A program made the position numbers and the translations under genes. A DNA stretch of 13,729 bases from an uncultured Eubacteriaceae bacterium (lineage in GTDB: Bacteria; Bacillota; Clostridia; Lachnospirales; Lachnospiraceae): assembly GCA_945938055.1 (NCBI GenBank), contig CAMEUH010000043.1, positions 1-13,729 on the forward strand, written 5' to 3'. How positions within the stretch are numbered: position 1 is the first letter of the stretch; the number at the start of each line of letters is the position of its first letter. Under the pieces are notes generated by a model. It was not told the origin of the DNA. It saw only the letters and a list, made by a program, of their open reading frames with translations, and made no database searches. Below, in pieces: positions 1-7,563 of this stretch.

Positions 1-396
1 AAGTACATTACGGACATGGATTATGAAAAGCAGGATGAAACCGAATTAAAAGATGTCCCGAAAGGGGTTCTTGTCTATGAAATCAGCGGACCATTGTTTT
101 TTGCCGTAATGGATAAAATTGAAAATATTTTAAGCAGTCTGCGTGCAGATACCAAGGTGGTTATTCTGCGCATGAGAAGTGTGCCTGCCATTGATGCAAC
201 GGCGCTGAATAATTTAAGCGACATGCAGGCTTCCTTACAAAAACGGGGAATTACATTAATTTTTTCCCATGTGAATCATCAGCCAAGACAGGCGTTTGAT
301 AAACATGGTTTTACAAAAGCCGTCGGAAAAGAAAATTTCTGCGGCAGTATTGACCAGGCTCTGATACGGGCCAAGAAAATAACGGAAGGTGAATAA
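1..396 (+). CDS. SulP-family anion transporter, C-terminal STAS domain (5' truncated)
   Basis: The frame is open from the first base of the window, so this is the 3' end of a longer gene; the internal ATG at 16 is not taken as a start. The visible 131 residues form a STAS domain. It opens with a PKGVLVYEISGPLFF stretch (typical first strand, as in SulP tails), followed by a VVILRMRSVPAIDATALNNL segment carrying the conserved IDAT loop, and a helix/strand ending in an IDQAL motif. In SulP transporters (sulfate, bicarbonate or other anion carriers) this domain hangs in the cytoplasm after the membrane part. The transported ion cannot be told from this piece. A free-standing STAS anti-sigma antagonist is less likely because the frame has no start here and the opening matches SulP linkers. 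Only two bases separate its stop from mutS, so the two may be cotranscribed. Confidence 0.85.
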   Translation, partial: KYITDMDYEKQDETELKDVPKGVLVYEISGPLFFAVMDKIENILSSLRADTKVVILRMRSVPAIDATALNNLSDMQASLQKRGITLIFSHVNHQPRQAFDKHGFTKAVGKENFCGSIDQALIRAKKITEGE

Positions 397-398
397 AA

Positions 399-3056
399 AT
401 GGCAGATTTGACACCAATGATGCAGCATTACATGGAAACGAAGCAAAGCTATAAAGATTGTATTTTGTTTTACCGGCTGGGTGACTTTTATGAAATGTTT
501 TTTGAGGATGCCATTACTGCATCCAGAGAATTGGAAATTACCCTGACGGGAAAAAGCTGTGGATTGGAAGAACGTGCACCGATGTGTGGTGTTCCGTTTC
601 ATGCTGCGGATACGTATATTAACAAGCTGGTTTCCAAAGGATATAAGGTCGCTATTTGTGAGCAGATGGAAGACCCGAAGCTTGCAAAAGGAATCGTAAA
701 AAGAGAAGTAATCCGGATTGTGACACCGGGAACCAATCTTAACATGCAGGCACTGGATGAAACCAGGAATAATTACCTCATGAGCATTGTTTATGTGGGA
801 GATAATATTGGTATTTCCATTGCGGATGTGTCCACGGGAGATTATTATGTGACAGAAGTGGAATCCGGCAAGGTGCTTTTAGATGAAATCAATAAATTTT
901 CTCCGGCAGAAATTATTTGTAATGAATCCTTTTACATGAGCGGTGTGGAAATTGATGATCTGGTTCAGCGGATGAATATTACGGTTTCTGCATTGGATGC
1001 ATGGTATTTTGATGAGGATTTGTGTATCCGCACACTGCTTTCTCATTTTCAGTTAAAGAACATTGACGGACTGGGATTAAAGGATTATCCTACCGGGGTG
1101 GTTGCGGCAGGTGCACTGATGCAGTATCTTTTGGAAACCCAGAAGAATTCCTTATCCCATATTACCAGGCTGGTTCCTTATTCTACGGGAAAATACATGA
1201 TTATTGACAGTTCATCCCGCAGAAACTTAGAACTGGTTGAGACATTACGTGAAAAACAGAAGCGAGGTTCTCTTCTCTGGGTGCTGGATAAAACGAAAAC
1301 AGCAATGGGGGCAAGAAGGCTCCGGAATATCATTGAACAGCCTTTAATTGAAAAAGAAGAGATTTTAAAGCGCCAAGAAGCCATTAAAAATCTGAATGAA
1401 AATGCCATTTTACGTGAAGAATTAAGAGAATATCTGAATCCGGTGTATGATTTTGAGCGCATCATGAGTAAGATTACCTGCAAATCGGTCAATCCAAGAG
1501 ATTTAATTGCTTTAAGAAATTCACTGGAGATGCTTCCGCATATTAAAACGCTGCTTGCGGATTTTGACAGTGGTTTTTTATATGATATTGATGCACGGAT
1601 GGATGATTTAAAGGATATATGTTCCTTAATCCAGGATTCCATTGATGAGGAAGCGCCGATTACCATCCGTGAGGGCGGACTGATTAAGGATGGTTTTCAT
1701 GAGGAGATAGACCGCCTTCGAAAAGCGAAAACGGATGGAAAGAACTGGCTGATGGATTTTGAAATGCAGGAAAAAGAAAAAACCGGCATTAAAAATCTCC
1801 GGGTAAAATTTAATAAAGTCTTTGGATATACCATTGAAGTCACCAATTCTTATGCAAACCTGGTTCCGGAGGAGTATATCCGAAAACAGACCTTAAGTAA
1901 CATGGAGCGTTATACCACACCAAAATTAAAGGAACTTGAGGATGTGATTCTTGGTGCGGAGGATAAGCTGTATATTCTGGAATATGATGTGTTCTGTGAC
2001 ATTCGTGAAAAAATTGCGGCAGAAGTCATTCGTATCCAGAATACGGCAAAGGCCATTGCAGATCTGGATGTATTCTGTTCCCTGGCATTGGTTGCGGAAC
2101 AAAATAATTATGTCCGGCCATCCATTAATGAAAAGGGAATCATTGATGTGAAGGCAGGACGCCATCCGGTTGTAGAAAAAATGATTCCAAACGATATGTT
2201 TGTTTCCAACGATATTTTGCTGGATAACAATAATAACAGGGTATCCATCATTACGGGACCGAACATGGCAGGAAAGTCCACTTACATGCGCCAGACGGCA
2301 CTCATTGTGTTAATGGCACAGATTGGCTCTTATGTGCCGGCATCCTCTGCCAATATTGGCATTGTGGACCGGATTTTCACAAGAGTCGGTGCTTCGGATG
2401 ACCTTGCATCCGGTCAGAGTACCTTTATGGTGGAAATGACGGAGGTTGCCAATATTTTGCGGAATGCAACCAGTAATTCCCTGCTCATTCTGGATGAAAT
2501 CGGAAGGGGAACATCAACCTTTGACGGTCTTAGTATTGCATGGGCAGTTGTGGAACATATTTCCAATCCGAAGCTTCTGGGGGCAAAGACGTTATTTGCA
2601 ACCCATTATCATGAACTGACGGAACTGGAAGGCACGCTAAATGGCGTGAATAATTATTGTATTGCCGTCAAGGAACAGGGAGATGACATCGTTTTCTTAC
2701 GGAAAATCATTAAAGGCGGTGCGGACAAGAGCTACGGTATTCAGGTTGCAAAGCTTGCCGGCGTTCCGGATTCCGTGATTGCAAGGGCAAAGGAACTGGT
2801 AGAGGAATTAAGTGATGCAGATATCTCCCAGAAGGCAAGAGATATTGCGGCAGCATTTGGACAGCAACAGTCTAAAAAACGGACCAGAAAGCTGGATGAG
2901 GTGGATTTGGAGCAGATGTCCTTATTTGACGTGGTTCAGGATGATGATATTCTGGAAGAGTTAAAAAATATTGATTTAAGTAACATTACGCCGATTGAGG
3001 CGCTAAACACGCTGTATGGTTTACAGAATAAGATTAAGAACAGGTGGCAGGGTTAA
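399..3056 (+). CDS. mutS: DNA mismatch repair protein MutS
   Basis: MutS recognises mispaired bases and small loops and recruits MutL. The 885-residue length is normal for bacterial MutS1. The N-terminal mismatch-reading domain has the Phe-x-Glu motif as F30-Y31-E32 in GDFYEMF, which wedges into the mismatch. The connector, lever and clamp domains follow. The C-terminal ATPase has Walker A GPNMAGKST at 620-628, Walker B LLILDE with D699-E700, then the RGTSTFDG signature and the ATHYHEL loop. Near the end a QMSLF motif (about 839-843) looks like a sliding-clamp (DnaN) binding motif, as in other Firmicute MutS. The start at 399 is supported by GGAAGG at 384-389 and by the family N-terminus (TPMMQHYMETK). 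The stop lies five bases before the mutL start, so the two are almost certainly one operon. No defect seen. Confidence 0.98.
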   Translation: MADLTPMMQHYMETKQSYKDCILFYRLGDFYEMFFEDAITASRELEITLTGKSCGLEERAPMCGVPFHAADTYINKLVSKGYKVAICEQMEDPKLAKGIVKREVIRIVTPGTNLNMQALDETRNNYLMSIVYVGDNIGISIADVSTGDYYVTEVESGKVLLDEINKFSPAEIICNESFYMSGVEIDDLVQRMNITVSALDAWYFDEDLCIRTLLSHFQLKNIDGLGLKDYPTGVVAAGALMQYLLETQKNSLSHITRLVPYSTGKYMIIDSSSRRNLELVETLREKQKRGSLLWVLDKTKTAMGARRLRNIIEQPLIEKEEILKRQEAIKNLNENAILREELREYLNPVYDFERIMSKITCKSVNPRDLIALRNSLEMLPHIKTLLADFDSGFLYDIDARMDDLKDICSLIQDSIDEEAPITIREGGLIKDGFHEEIDRLRKAKTDGKNWLMDFEMQEKEKTGIKNLRVKFNKVFGYTIEVTNSYANLVPEEYIRKQTLSNMERYTTPKLKELEDVILGAEDKLYILEYDVFCDIREKIAAEVIRIQNTAKAIADLDVFCSLALVAEQNNYVRPSINEKGIIDVKAGRHPVVEKMIPNDMFVSNDILLDNNNNRVSIITGPNMAGKSTYMRQTALIVLMAQIGSYVPASSANIGIVDRIFTRVGASDDLASGQSTFMVEMTEVANILRNATSNSLLILDEIGRGTSTFDGLSIAWAVVEHISNPKLLGAKTLFATHYHELTELEGTLNGVNNYCIAVKEQGDDIVFLRKIIKGGADKSYGIQVAKLAGVPDSVIARAKELVEELSDADISQKARDIAAAFGQQQSKKRTRKLDEVDLEQMSLFDVVQDDDILEELKNIDLSNITPIEALNTLYGLQNKIKNRWQG

Positions 3057-3061
3057 TTGAC

Positions 3062-4912
3062 ATGGCAATTAAAGTTTTAGACCAGATTACAATCAATAAA
3101 ATTGCGGCAGGTGAAGTGGTAGAACGTCCGGCATCTGTTGTAAAGGAGCTTGTGGAAAATGCCATTGATGCAAAGGCAAATGCCATTACCATTGAGATTA
3201 AGGATGGAGGAATTTCTTTTATCCGTATTACGGACAATGGGTGCGGTTTTGAAAAGGAAGATATTCCGATAGCATTTTTAAGGCATTCTACCAGTAAGAT
3301 TAAGGCAGTAGAAGATTTGCTTACGGTTTCTTCCCTGGGATTTCGCGGGGAGGCATTATCCAGCATTTCTGCAGTTGCCCAGGTAGAACTGATTACGAAG
3401 ACCCATGAAAGTCTCATGGGAACCCGCTATGTCATTGAGGGTGGAAAAGAAAAAGAGACAGAATCCGTAGGATGTCCGGACGGAACGACCTTTATTATCC
3501 GGAATCTTTTTTACAATACACCGGCAAGAAGAAAATTTTTGAAATCACCGATTACAGAGGGTGGCTATATTGCAGAACTGGTGGAAAAGCTTGCCATGTC
3601 TCATCCGGATGTCTCGTTCCGTTTTATTCAGAATAATCAGAATAAGATTCATACATCCGGTAACGGGAATATCAAAGATATCATTTATCATGTGTATGGA
3701 AGGGATATTACGGCAAATCTGCTGCCGATTTCCTATCAGGGAGAACATTTTTCCATCAACGGTTTTGTGGGAAAGCCGGTGGTAAACCGTGGCAATCGGA
3801 ATTTTGAAAATTATTACATTAACGGCAGATTCATTAAGAGCAATATTATTAATAAAGCCATTGAAGAAGCCTATAAGCCGTTTATGATGCAGCATAAATA
3901 TCCGTTTACGGCAATGCATTTTACCATTGATTCTTCCCTGATTGATGTGAATGTGCATCCGACCAAGATGGAACTTCGATTTTCCAATGGTGAAGAGATT
4001 TATAATACTGTGCTGGATGAGGTAACAAAGGCGCTGACACACAAGGAATTTATTCCGGATGTAGAGCTTGCAAAGGAAAAGAAGGAAGAAAAACCTGTGG
4101 TGGAAAAACATATTCCGGAGCCTTTTGAAAAGAAGCGGATGGAGCTGATTCGTGAAAGTACACCATATCAGGCAGAATTAAAGACGCCAATTATCTCCGA
4201 GCCGGAAAGAAAGGCCCATCCGACTCCGACGACTGCCATACCGAAAAGAAAGGATAATCCGGTTTCAAGAGAAATTGTTCAGGAAACTCCCGCACAGATG
4301 ACCATGTTTTCTGAAAAGCTTCTGGATGAGAAAAGTGTTATCCGCCACAAAATTATTGGACAGGTATTTGATACGTACTGGATTGTGGAGTTTGATGATA
4401 AAATGTATCTGATAGACCAGCATGCGGCACATGAGAAGGTTTTGTATGAGAGAATCATGAAAAAATTTACGGAAAACCGGGCAGATTCCCAGAATCTCAT
4501 GCCTCCGGTTGTAGTAAACCTTAGCACCAATGATGTGGAAACACTGAATCAGAACATGGAATTTTTTACAAACCTTGGTTACGAAATAGAGCCTTTCGGT
4601 GGAAAAGATTATGCCATTACGGCGGTTCCGCTGGAATTATACGGACTCAATGAAAAAGATGTGTTTATGGAAATTCTGGACGAAATGACAGAGGGCAATT
4701 ATCGTACCATTACCTCCATTACAGACCGTATGGCAACCATTGCCTGTAAGGCGGCGGTAAAGGGAAATAACCGGCTTTCCGTGGAAGAAGCAAAGGAATT
4801 AGTCAATGAGCTTCTGACGCTGGAAAATCCTTATAATTGTCCACATGGACGTCCAACGATTATTTCCATGAGTAAATACGAGCTGGAAAAGAAATTTAAA
4901 CGGATTGTGTGA
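3062..4912 (+). CDS. mutL: DNA mismatch repair protein MutL (endonuclease type)
   Basis: MutL is the GHKL ATPase that couples mismatch detection by MutS to strand removal. From the ATG at 3062 the protein has 616 residues. N-terminal ATPase motifs are ELVENAIDA (29-37, catalytic E32 and N33), DNGCG (58-62) and FRGEALSSI. After a Pro/Glu/Lys-rich linker, the C-terminal domain carries the metal-dependent nuclease motif DQHA-x2-E-x4-E (D452 to E463), an ACK motif, CPHGRP (593-598) and a terminal FKR. Together these mark the nicking MutL found in bacteria without MutH. The start at 3062 is preferred over an in-frame GTG at 3044 because MAIKVLDQITINKIAAGEV matches the family N-terminus, and a CAGGG ribosome binding site (3048-3052) sits nine bases upstream. 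It lies between mutS and miaA in a tight operon. Confidence 0.98.
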   Translation: MAIKVLDQITINKIAAGEVVERPASVVKELVENAIDAKANAITIEIKDGGISFIRITDNGCGFEKEDIPIAFLRHSTSKIKAVEDLLTVSSLGFRGEALSSISAVAQVELITKTHESLMGTRYVIEGGKEKETESVGCPDGTTFIIRNLFYNTPARRKFLKSPITEGGYIAELVEKLAMSHPDVSFRFIQNNQNKIHTSGNGNIKDIIYHVYGRDITANLLPISYQGEHFSINGFVGKPVVNRGNRNFENYYINGRFIKSNIINKAIEEAYKPFMMQHKYPFTAMHFTIDSSLIDVNVHPTKMELRFSNGEEIYNTVLDEVTKALTHKEFIPDVELAKEKKEEKPVVEKHIPEPFEKKRMELIRESTPYQAELKTPIISEPERKAHPTPTTAIPKRKDNPVSREIVQETPAQMTMFSEKLLDEKSVIRHKIIGQVFDTYWIVEFDDKMYLIDQHAAHEKVLYERIMKKFTENRADSQNLMPPVVVNLSTNDVETLNQNMEFFTNLGYEIEPFGGKDYAITAVPLELYGLNEKDVFMEILDEMTEGNYRTITSITDRMATIACKAAVKGNNRLSVEEAKELVNELLTLENPYNCPHGRPTIISMSKYELEKKFKRIV

Positions 4913-4916
4913 AGAA

Positions 4917-5891
4917 ATGAAAAAACAGCCACTTATTATTATTACGGGACCAACTTCCGTTGGGAAAACAGAAAACTCCATAAAAATAGCAAAGGCACTG
5001 GACGGAGAAATCATCAGTGCTGATTCCATGCAGGTATACCGTCACATGGACATCGGAACAGCGAAGATTACACCAGAAGAAATGGAGGGTGTACCTCATC
5101 ACCTCATTGATTGTCTGGAACCGACACAGGATTTTAATATCTGTCAGTTTAAAGCAATGGCAGATGCGGCAATCAGGGACATTTCCTCCCGCGGGAAAAT
5201 ACCGATGATTGTTGGCGGTACCGGCTTTTACATTCAGGCTGTCTTAAAAGACGTTGAATTTTCCAGGGACGAGGAAGAGGAAGAAGCGGGAAATCAGACC
5301 ATCCGTGAAGAACTGCAGGAAATTGCCAGTACAAAAGGGGCAGAATATCTTCACGCAATGCTTCGTGAAATTGATTCGGAATCGGCAGATGCCATTCATG
5401 CTAACAATGTAAAGCGTGTCATTCGCGCCATTGAATATTACCGGTTAAACGGAGAGAAGATTTCTTCCCATAACGAAAAAGAGCGTGTGAAAGAATCGCC
5501 GTATGATTATTTGTATTTTGTGATTAACAATGACCGGGAAATCCTTTATCAACGGATTGAAGAACGAATTGACAAAATGTTACAGGATGGGTTGGTGGAG
5601 GAAGTAAAGAAACTTCGTGCCATGGGCTGTACCCGTGACATGGTATCCATGAAGGGGCTTGGTTATAAGGAAATTTTAAGTTATCTTGAGGGTGAGATTT
5701 CTTATGAGGAAGCTGTCTATATTTTAAAACGGGATACCAGACATTTCGCAAAACGACAGATTACCTGGTTTAAGAGAGAAAAAGATGTAATCTGGATGAA
5801 TTATCCGGATTACAATCAGGATAAAACGCAGATGCTTCAGGCAATGCTTGAAAGAATTGGAGAACATTATGGAATTAAATACAATCTATAA
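4917..5891 (+). CDS. miaA: tRNA dimethylallyltransferase MiaA
   Basis: MiaA transfers a dimethylallyl group to N6 of adenosine 37 in tRNAs reading codons that begin with U; MiaB commonly then methylthiolates it. The 324-residue length is typical. Diagnostic motifs are the P-loop GPTSVGKT (11-18), SADSMQVYRHMDIGTAK (substrate base and catalytic Asp region), the GGTGFYI segment and, near the C-terminus, MKGLGYKEI. The start is taken at ATG 4917, four bases after the mutL stop, because it gives the family N-terminus MKKQPLIIITGPT. An upstream in-frame TTG at 4905 would add only four residues and overlap mutL. No strong Shine-Dalgarno is visible, so translation is probably coupled to mutL. mutL-miaA adjacency is common in bacteria. 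Confidence 0.97.
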   Translation: MKKQPLIIITGPTSVGKTENSIKIAKALDGEIISADSMQVYRHMDIGTAKITPEEMEGVPHHLIDCLEPTQDFNICQFKAMADAAIRDISSRGKIPMIVGGTGFYIQAVLKDVEFSRDEEEEEAGNQTIREELQEIASTKGAEYLHAMLREIDSESADAIHANNVKRVIRAIEYYRLNGEKISSHNEKERVKESPYDYLYFVINNDREILYQRIEERIDKMLQDGLVEEVKKLRAMGCTRDMVSMKGLGYKEILSYLEGEISYEEAVYILKRDTRHFAKRQITWFKREKDVIWMNYPDYNQDKTQMLQAMLERIGEHYGIKYNL

Positions 5892-7167
5892 AGAACTTGG
5901 AATCAGTAAAGAAGTTTATGAATTGGGTGAAACGATTGAAAAAGAACTGAAAGATCGTTTCCGTGAGATTGATGAGGTGGCAGAATATAATCAGATGAAG
6001 GTGATTCTTGCCATGCAGAAAAATAACTTAAGCGAGGCACTTTTTGGGGCCACAACCGGTTAGGGATATAATGATTTGGGACGGGATGCCCTGGAAGCCA
6101 TTTATGCGTCGATTTTCCATACGGAAGATGCATTGGTACGGCCACAGATTATGTGTGGAACGCATGCATTAAACATTGCATTATCGGCAAATTTACGTCC
6201 GGGTGATGAAATTTTGTCCCCGGTCGGAAAGCCTTATGATACCATGGATGAAATCATTGGAATCCGTGAATCGAAGGGAAGCCTTTCGGAATTTGGCATT
6301 ACTTACCGGCAGGTGGATTTAAAAGAGGACGGTTCTTTCGACTGGGACGGAATTCGTTCGGCAATCAATGAAAAAACAAAGCTTGTTACCATTCAGCGTT
6401 CCAGAGGATATGCCAAACGTCCGACGCTCTCGGTAAAACGAATCGGGGAATTGATTTCCTTTGTCAAATCCATCAAACCGTCCGTTATCTGCATGGTGGA
6501 CAACTGCTATGGGGAATTTGTGGAAACCATTGAACCATCAGATGCAGGGGCAGACCTTGTGGTAGGCTCCCTGATTAAAAATCCGGGCGGTGGACTGGCT
6601 CCGGTAGGCGGTTATATTGCAGGTAAGAAGGAATATGTGGAAATGGCATCCTATCGTTTGTCATCTCCGGGACTTGGAAAAGAAGTCGGTGCCACACTTG
6701 GCCTAAACCAGTCTTTCATTCAGGGACTTTTCCTTGCACCAACCGTAACGGCAGGTGCTTTAAAGGGTGCCATTTTTGCCGCAAATGTATATGAACGTCT
6801 GGGATTTCCGGTCAATCCGGATTCCGTGGAATCCCGTCACGACATTATTCAGTCTGTGGAACTTGGTACACCGGAAGGAGTCATTGCCTTTTGCAAGGGA
6901 ATTCAAGCCGCTGCACCGGTTGACAGTTATGTGACTCCGGAGCCTTGGGACATGCCGGGATATGATGCACCGGTGATTATGGCTGCCGGAGCATTTGTAC
7001 AGGGTTCATCCATTGAATTAAGTGCGGATGGACCAATCAAACCGCCTTATATGGTATTTTTCCAGGGTGGGCTTACCTGGTATCATGCAAAGCTTGGCAT
7101 TTTGAAAAGTCTTCAGACCATGCTGGATGAAGGACTGGTGAACCTTTCCTTTGTGCCGGACAAGTAA
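5869..7167 (+). pseudogene. Methionine gamma-lyase-family PLP enzyme ('aluminium resistance' type), interrupted by an in-frame amber codon
   Basis: The ATG at 5869 lies inside miaA (23-base overlap) and has GGAG at 5859-5862. The frame reads well to codon 64, meets TAG at 6061-6063 (codon 65), then continues in the same frame without another stop to TAA at 7165-7167. Both sides belong to one protein of about 430 residues: ALFGATTG before the stop and GYNDLGRDALEAIYASIF after it. In this family the broken site normally reads TTGYGY, so the stop replaces a Tyr codon, one base from TAT or TAC. The long part is a fold-type I PLP enzyme: IMCGTHALNIAL (cofactor-binding region), CMVDNCYGEFVE (Asp contacting PLP) and SLIKNPGGGLAPVGGY with the likely Schiff-base lysine at codon 237. 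The family (COG4100-like) is related to cystathionine lyases, but its natural substrate is poorly known. A TTG at 6076 could restart translation but has no good ribosome binding site. The gene may be a recent pseudogene, a strain variant or a sequencing error. Confidence 0.85.
6061..6063 (+). other. Single in-frame TAG interrupting the PLP enzyme gene
   Basis: The codon is TAG in the frame that starts at 5869 and ends at 7167. The flanking residues ATTG and GYNDLGRD join into a known conserved family block when one Tyr is placed at this position. TAG also ends the genes at 7532 and 8250 in this window, so it works as a normal stop here. Confidence 0.9.
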
Positions 7168-7178
7168 AGACCCGGATA

Positions 7179-7216
7179 AATTTTTTGATATTTTGTGTAT
7201 ACATTAATTTTTTGAT
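7179..7216. repeat. Exact 11-base direct repeat, 27-base spacing
   Basis: AATTTTTTGAT occurs at 7179-7189 and again at 7206-7216. The second copy falls between the candidate -35 and -10 boxes, and an 8-base palindrome TGTATACA (7196-7203) lies between the copies. This arrangement could be an operator, but AT-rich sequence produces such repeats by chance fairly easily. Confidence 0.45.
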
Positions 7217-7226
7217 GTGATAAAAT
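7198..7226 (+). promoter_or_regulatory. Candidate sigma-A promoter for the DUF4321-radC-mre block
   Basis: TATACA at 7198-7203 (four of six to TTGACA) is followed after exactly 17 bases by TAAAAT at 7221-7226 (five of six to TATAAT). This places a start point near 7233, about 50 bases before the ATG at 7284. Its position in the only long gap, just ahead of a new gene block, supports it. It is not proven. Confidence 0.45.
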
Positions 7227-7283
7227 AACTTTGTATGGTGAATTTTATGTTCAGCCATTCACTGAATTGATTTGGAGGAAGAT

Positions 7284-7532
7284 ATGGCAATAGCAAGAAG
7301 TAAAAATAACTGGGCGTTACTGCTCTTAATGCTGGTAGGAATTGTTATTGGCGGGTTTATTGGGAATTTAACCAATATTGGATGGCTCAATTACGGTCAG
7401 ACCTTTGGGTTTACGTCACCGATTGTTCTGGACCTTGGTGTTATGGTCATTACATTTGCCCTGACAATCCGCATTACCATTGCAAGCATTATTGGTGTCA
7501 TTATTGCTATATTGGTATACAGACTCATATAG
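7284..7532 (+). CDS. DUF4321-family small membrane protein
   Basis: An 82-residue protein of unknown function. The start at ATG 7284 has a strong GGAGG site at 7274-7278; an in-frame TTG at 7272 lies within that region and is rejected. The sequence shows a short basic N-terminus (MAIARSKNNW), a first membrane helix at about residues 11-29, a loop with FGFTSPIVLDLGV, and a second helix at about 55-79. This pattern and the phrase PIVLDLGV match my memory of the DUF4321 family, which in Clostridia commonly sits beside maf, radC and mreB, as it does here. The context hints at an envelope or cell-shape role, but that is inference only. It is the first gene after the candidate promoter. Confidence 0.8.
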   Translation: MAIARSKNNWALLLLMLVGIVIGGFIGNLTNIGWLNYGQTFGFTSPIVLDLGVMVITFALTIRITIASIIGVIIAILVYRLI

Positions 7533-7563
7533 CCTGTTTTTCTATGTGTTGTGGTGTTTGGTC

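Larger units (their letters stand above)
7168..7283 (+). other. AT-rich intergenic gap between two gene blocks
   Basis: This is the only sizable non-coding gap in the window. It holds a direct repeat, a candidate sigma-A promoter and the GGAGG ribosome binding site (7274-7278) of the next gene. Two short inverted repeats (7238-7243 with 7257-7262, six pairs; 7250-7254 with 7262-7266, five pairs) compete for the same bases in the leader. No strong hairpin plus T-run terminator is seen after the preceding stop, so read-through from upstream is possible. Confidence 0.6.

Noticed and set aside
1178..1666. 162-codon open frame on the minus strand within mutS
   Set aside because: It lies wholly inside a confidently assigned conserved gene, shows no recognisable domain and has low-complexity Ser/Phe-rich content typical of an antisense shadow.
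3044..3061. Upstream GTG start for mutL
   Set aside because: It would overlap mutS and add six residues not found in the family; ATG 3062 gives the standard MutL N-terminus with a suitably placed ribosome binding site.
3545..4111. 188-codon open frame on the minus strand within mutL
   Set aside because: Antisense shadow of conserved mutL sequence; His/Ile/Phe-rich without domain features.
6061..6063. TAG read as pyrrolysine or as a reassigned sense codon
   Set aside because: TAG ends the DUF4321 gene (7530-7532) and radC (8248-8250) at sensible positions, the family normally has Tyr here, and no pyrrolysine gene is in the window.
7156..7186. Possible terminator after the PLP-enzyme gene: CCGG (7156-7159) pairing with CCGG (7172-7175), followed by six T at 7181-7186
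   Set aside because: The stem has only four pairs with a 12-base loop, and the first arm lies in the coding region; too weak to call.
7238..7266. Short hairpins in the leader before the DUF4321 gene, considered as a riboswitch or attenuator
   Set aside because: Only 5-6 base pairs each and mutually exclusive, with no conserved riboswitch core and only about 50 leader bases.
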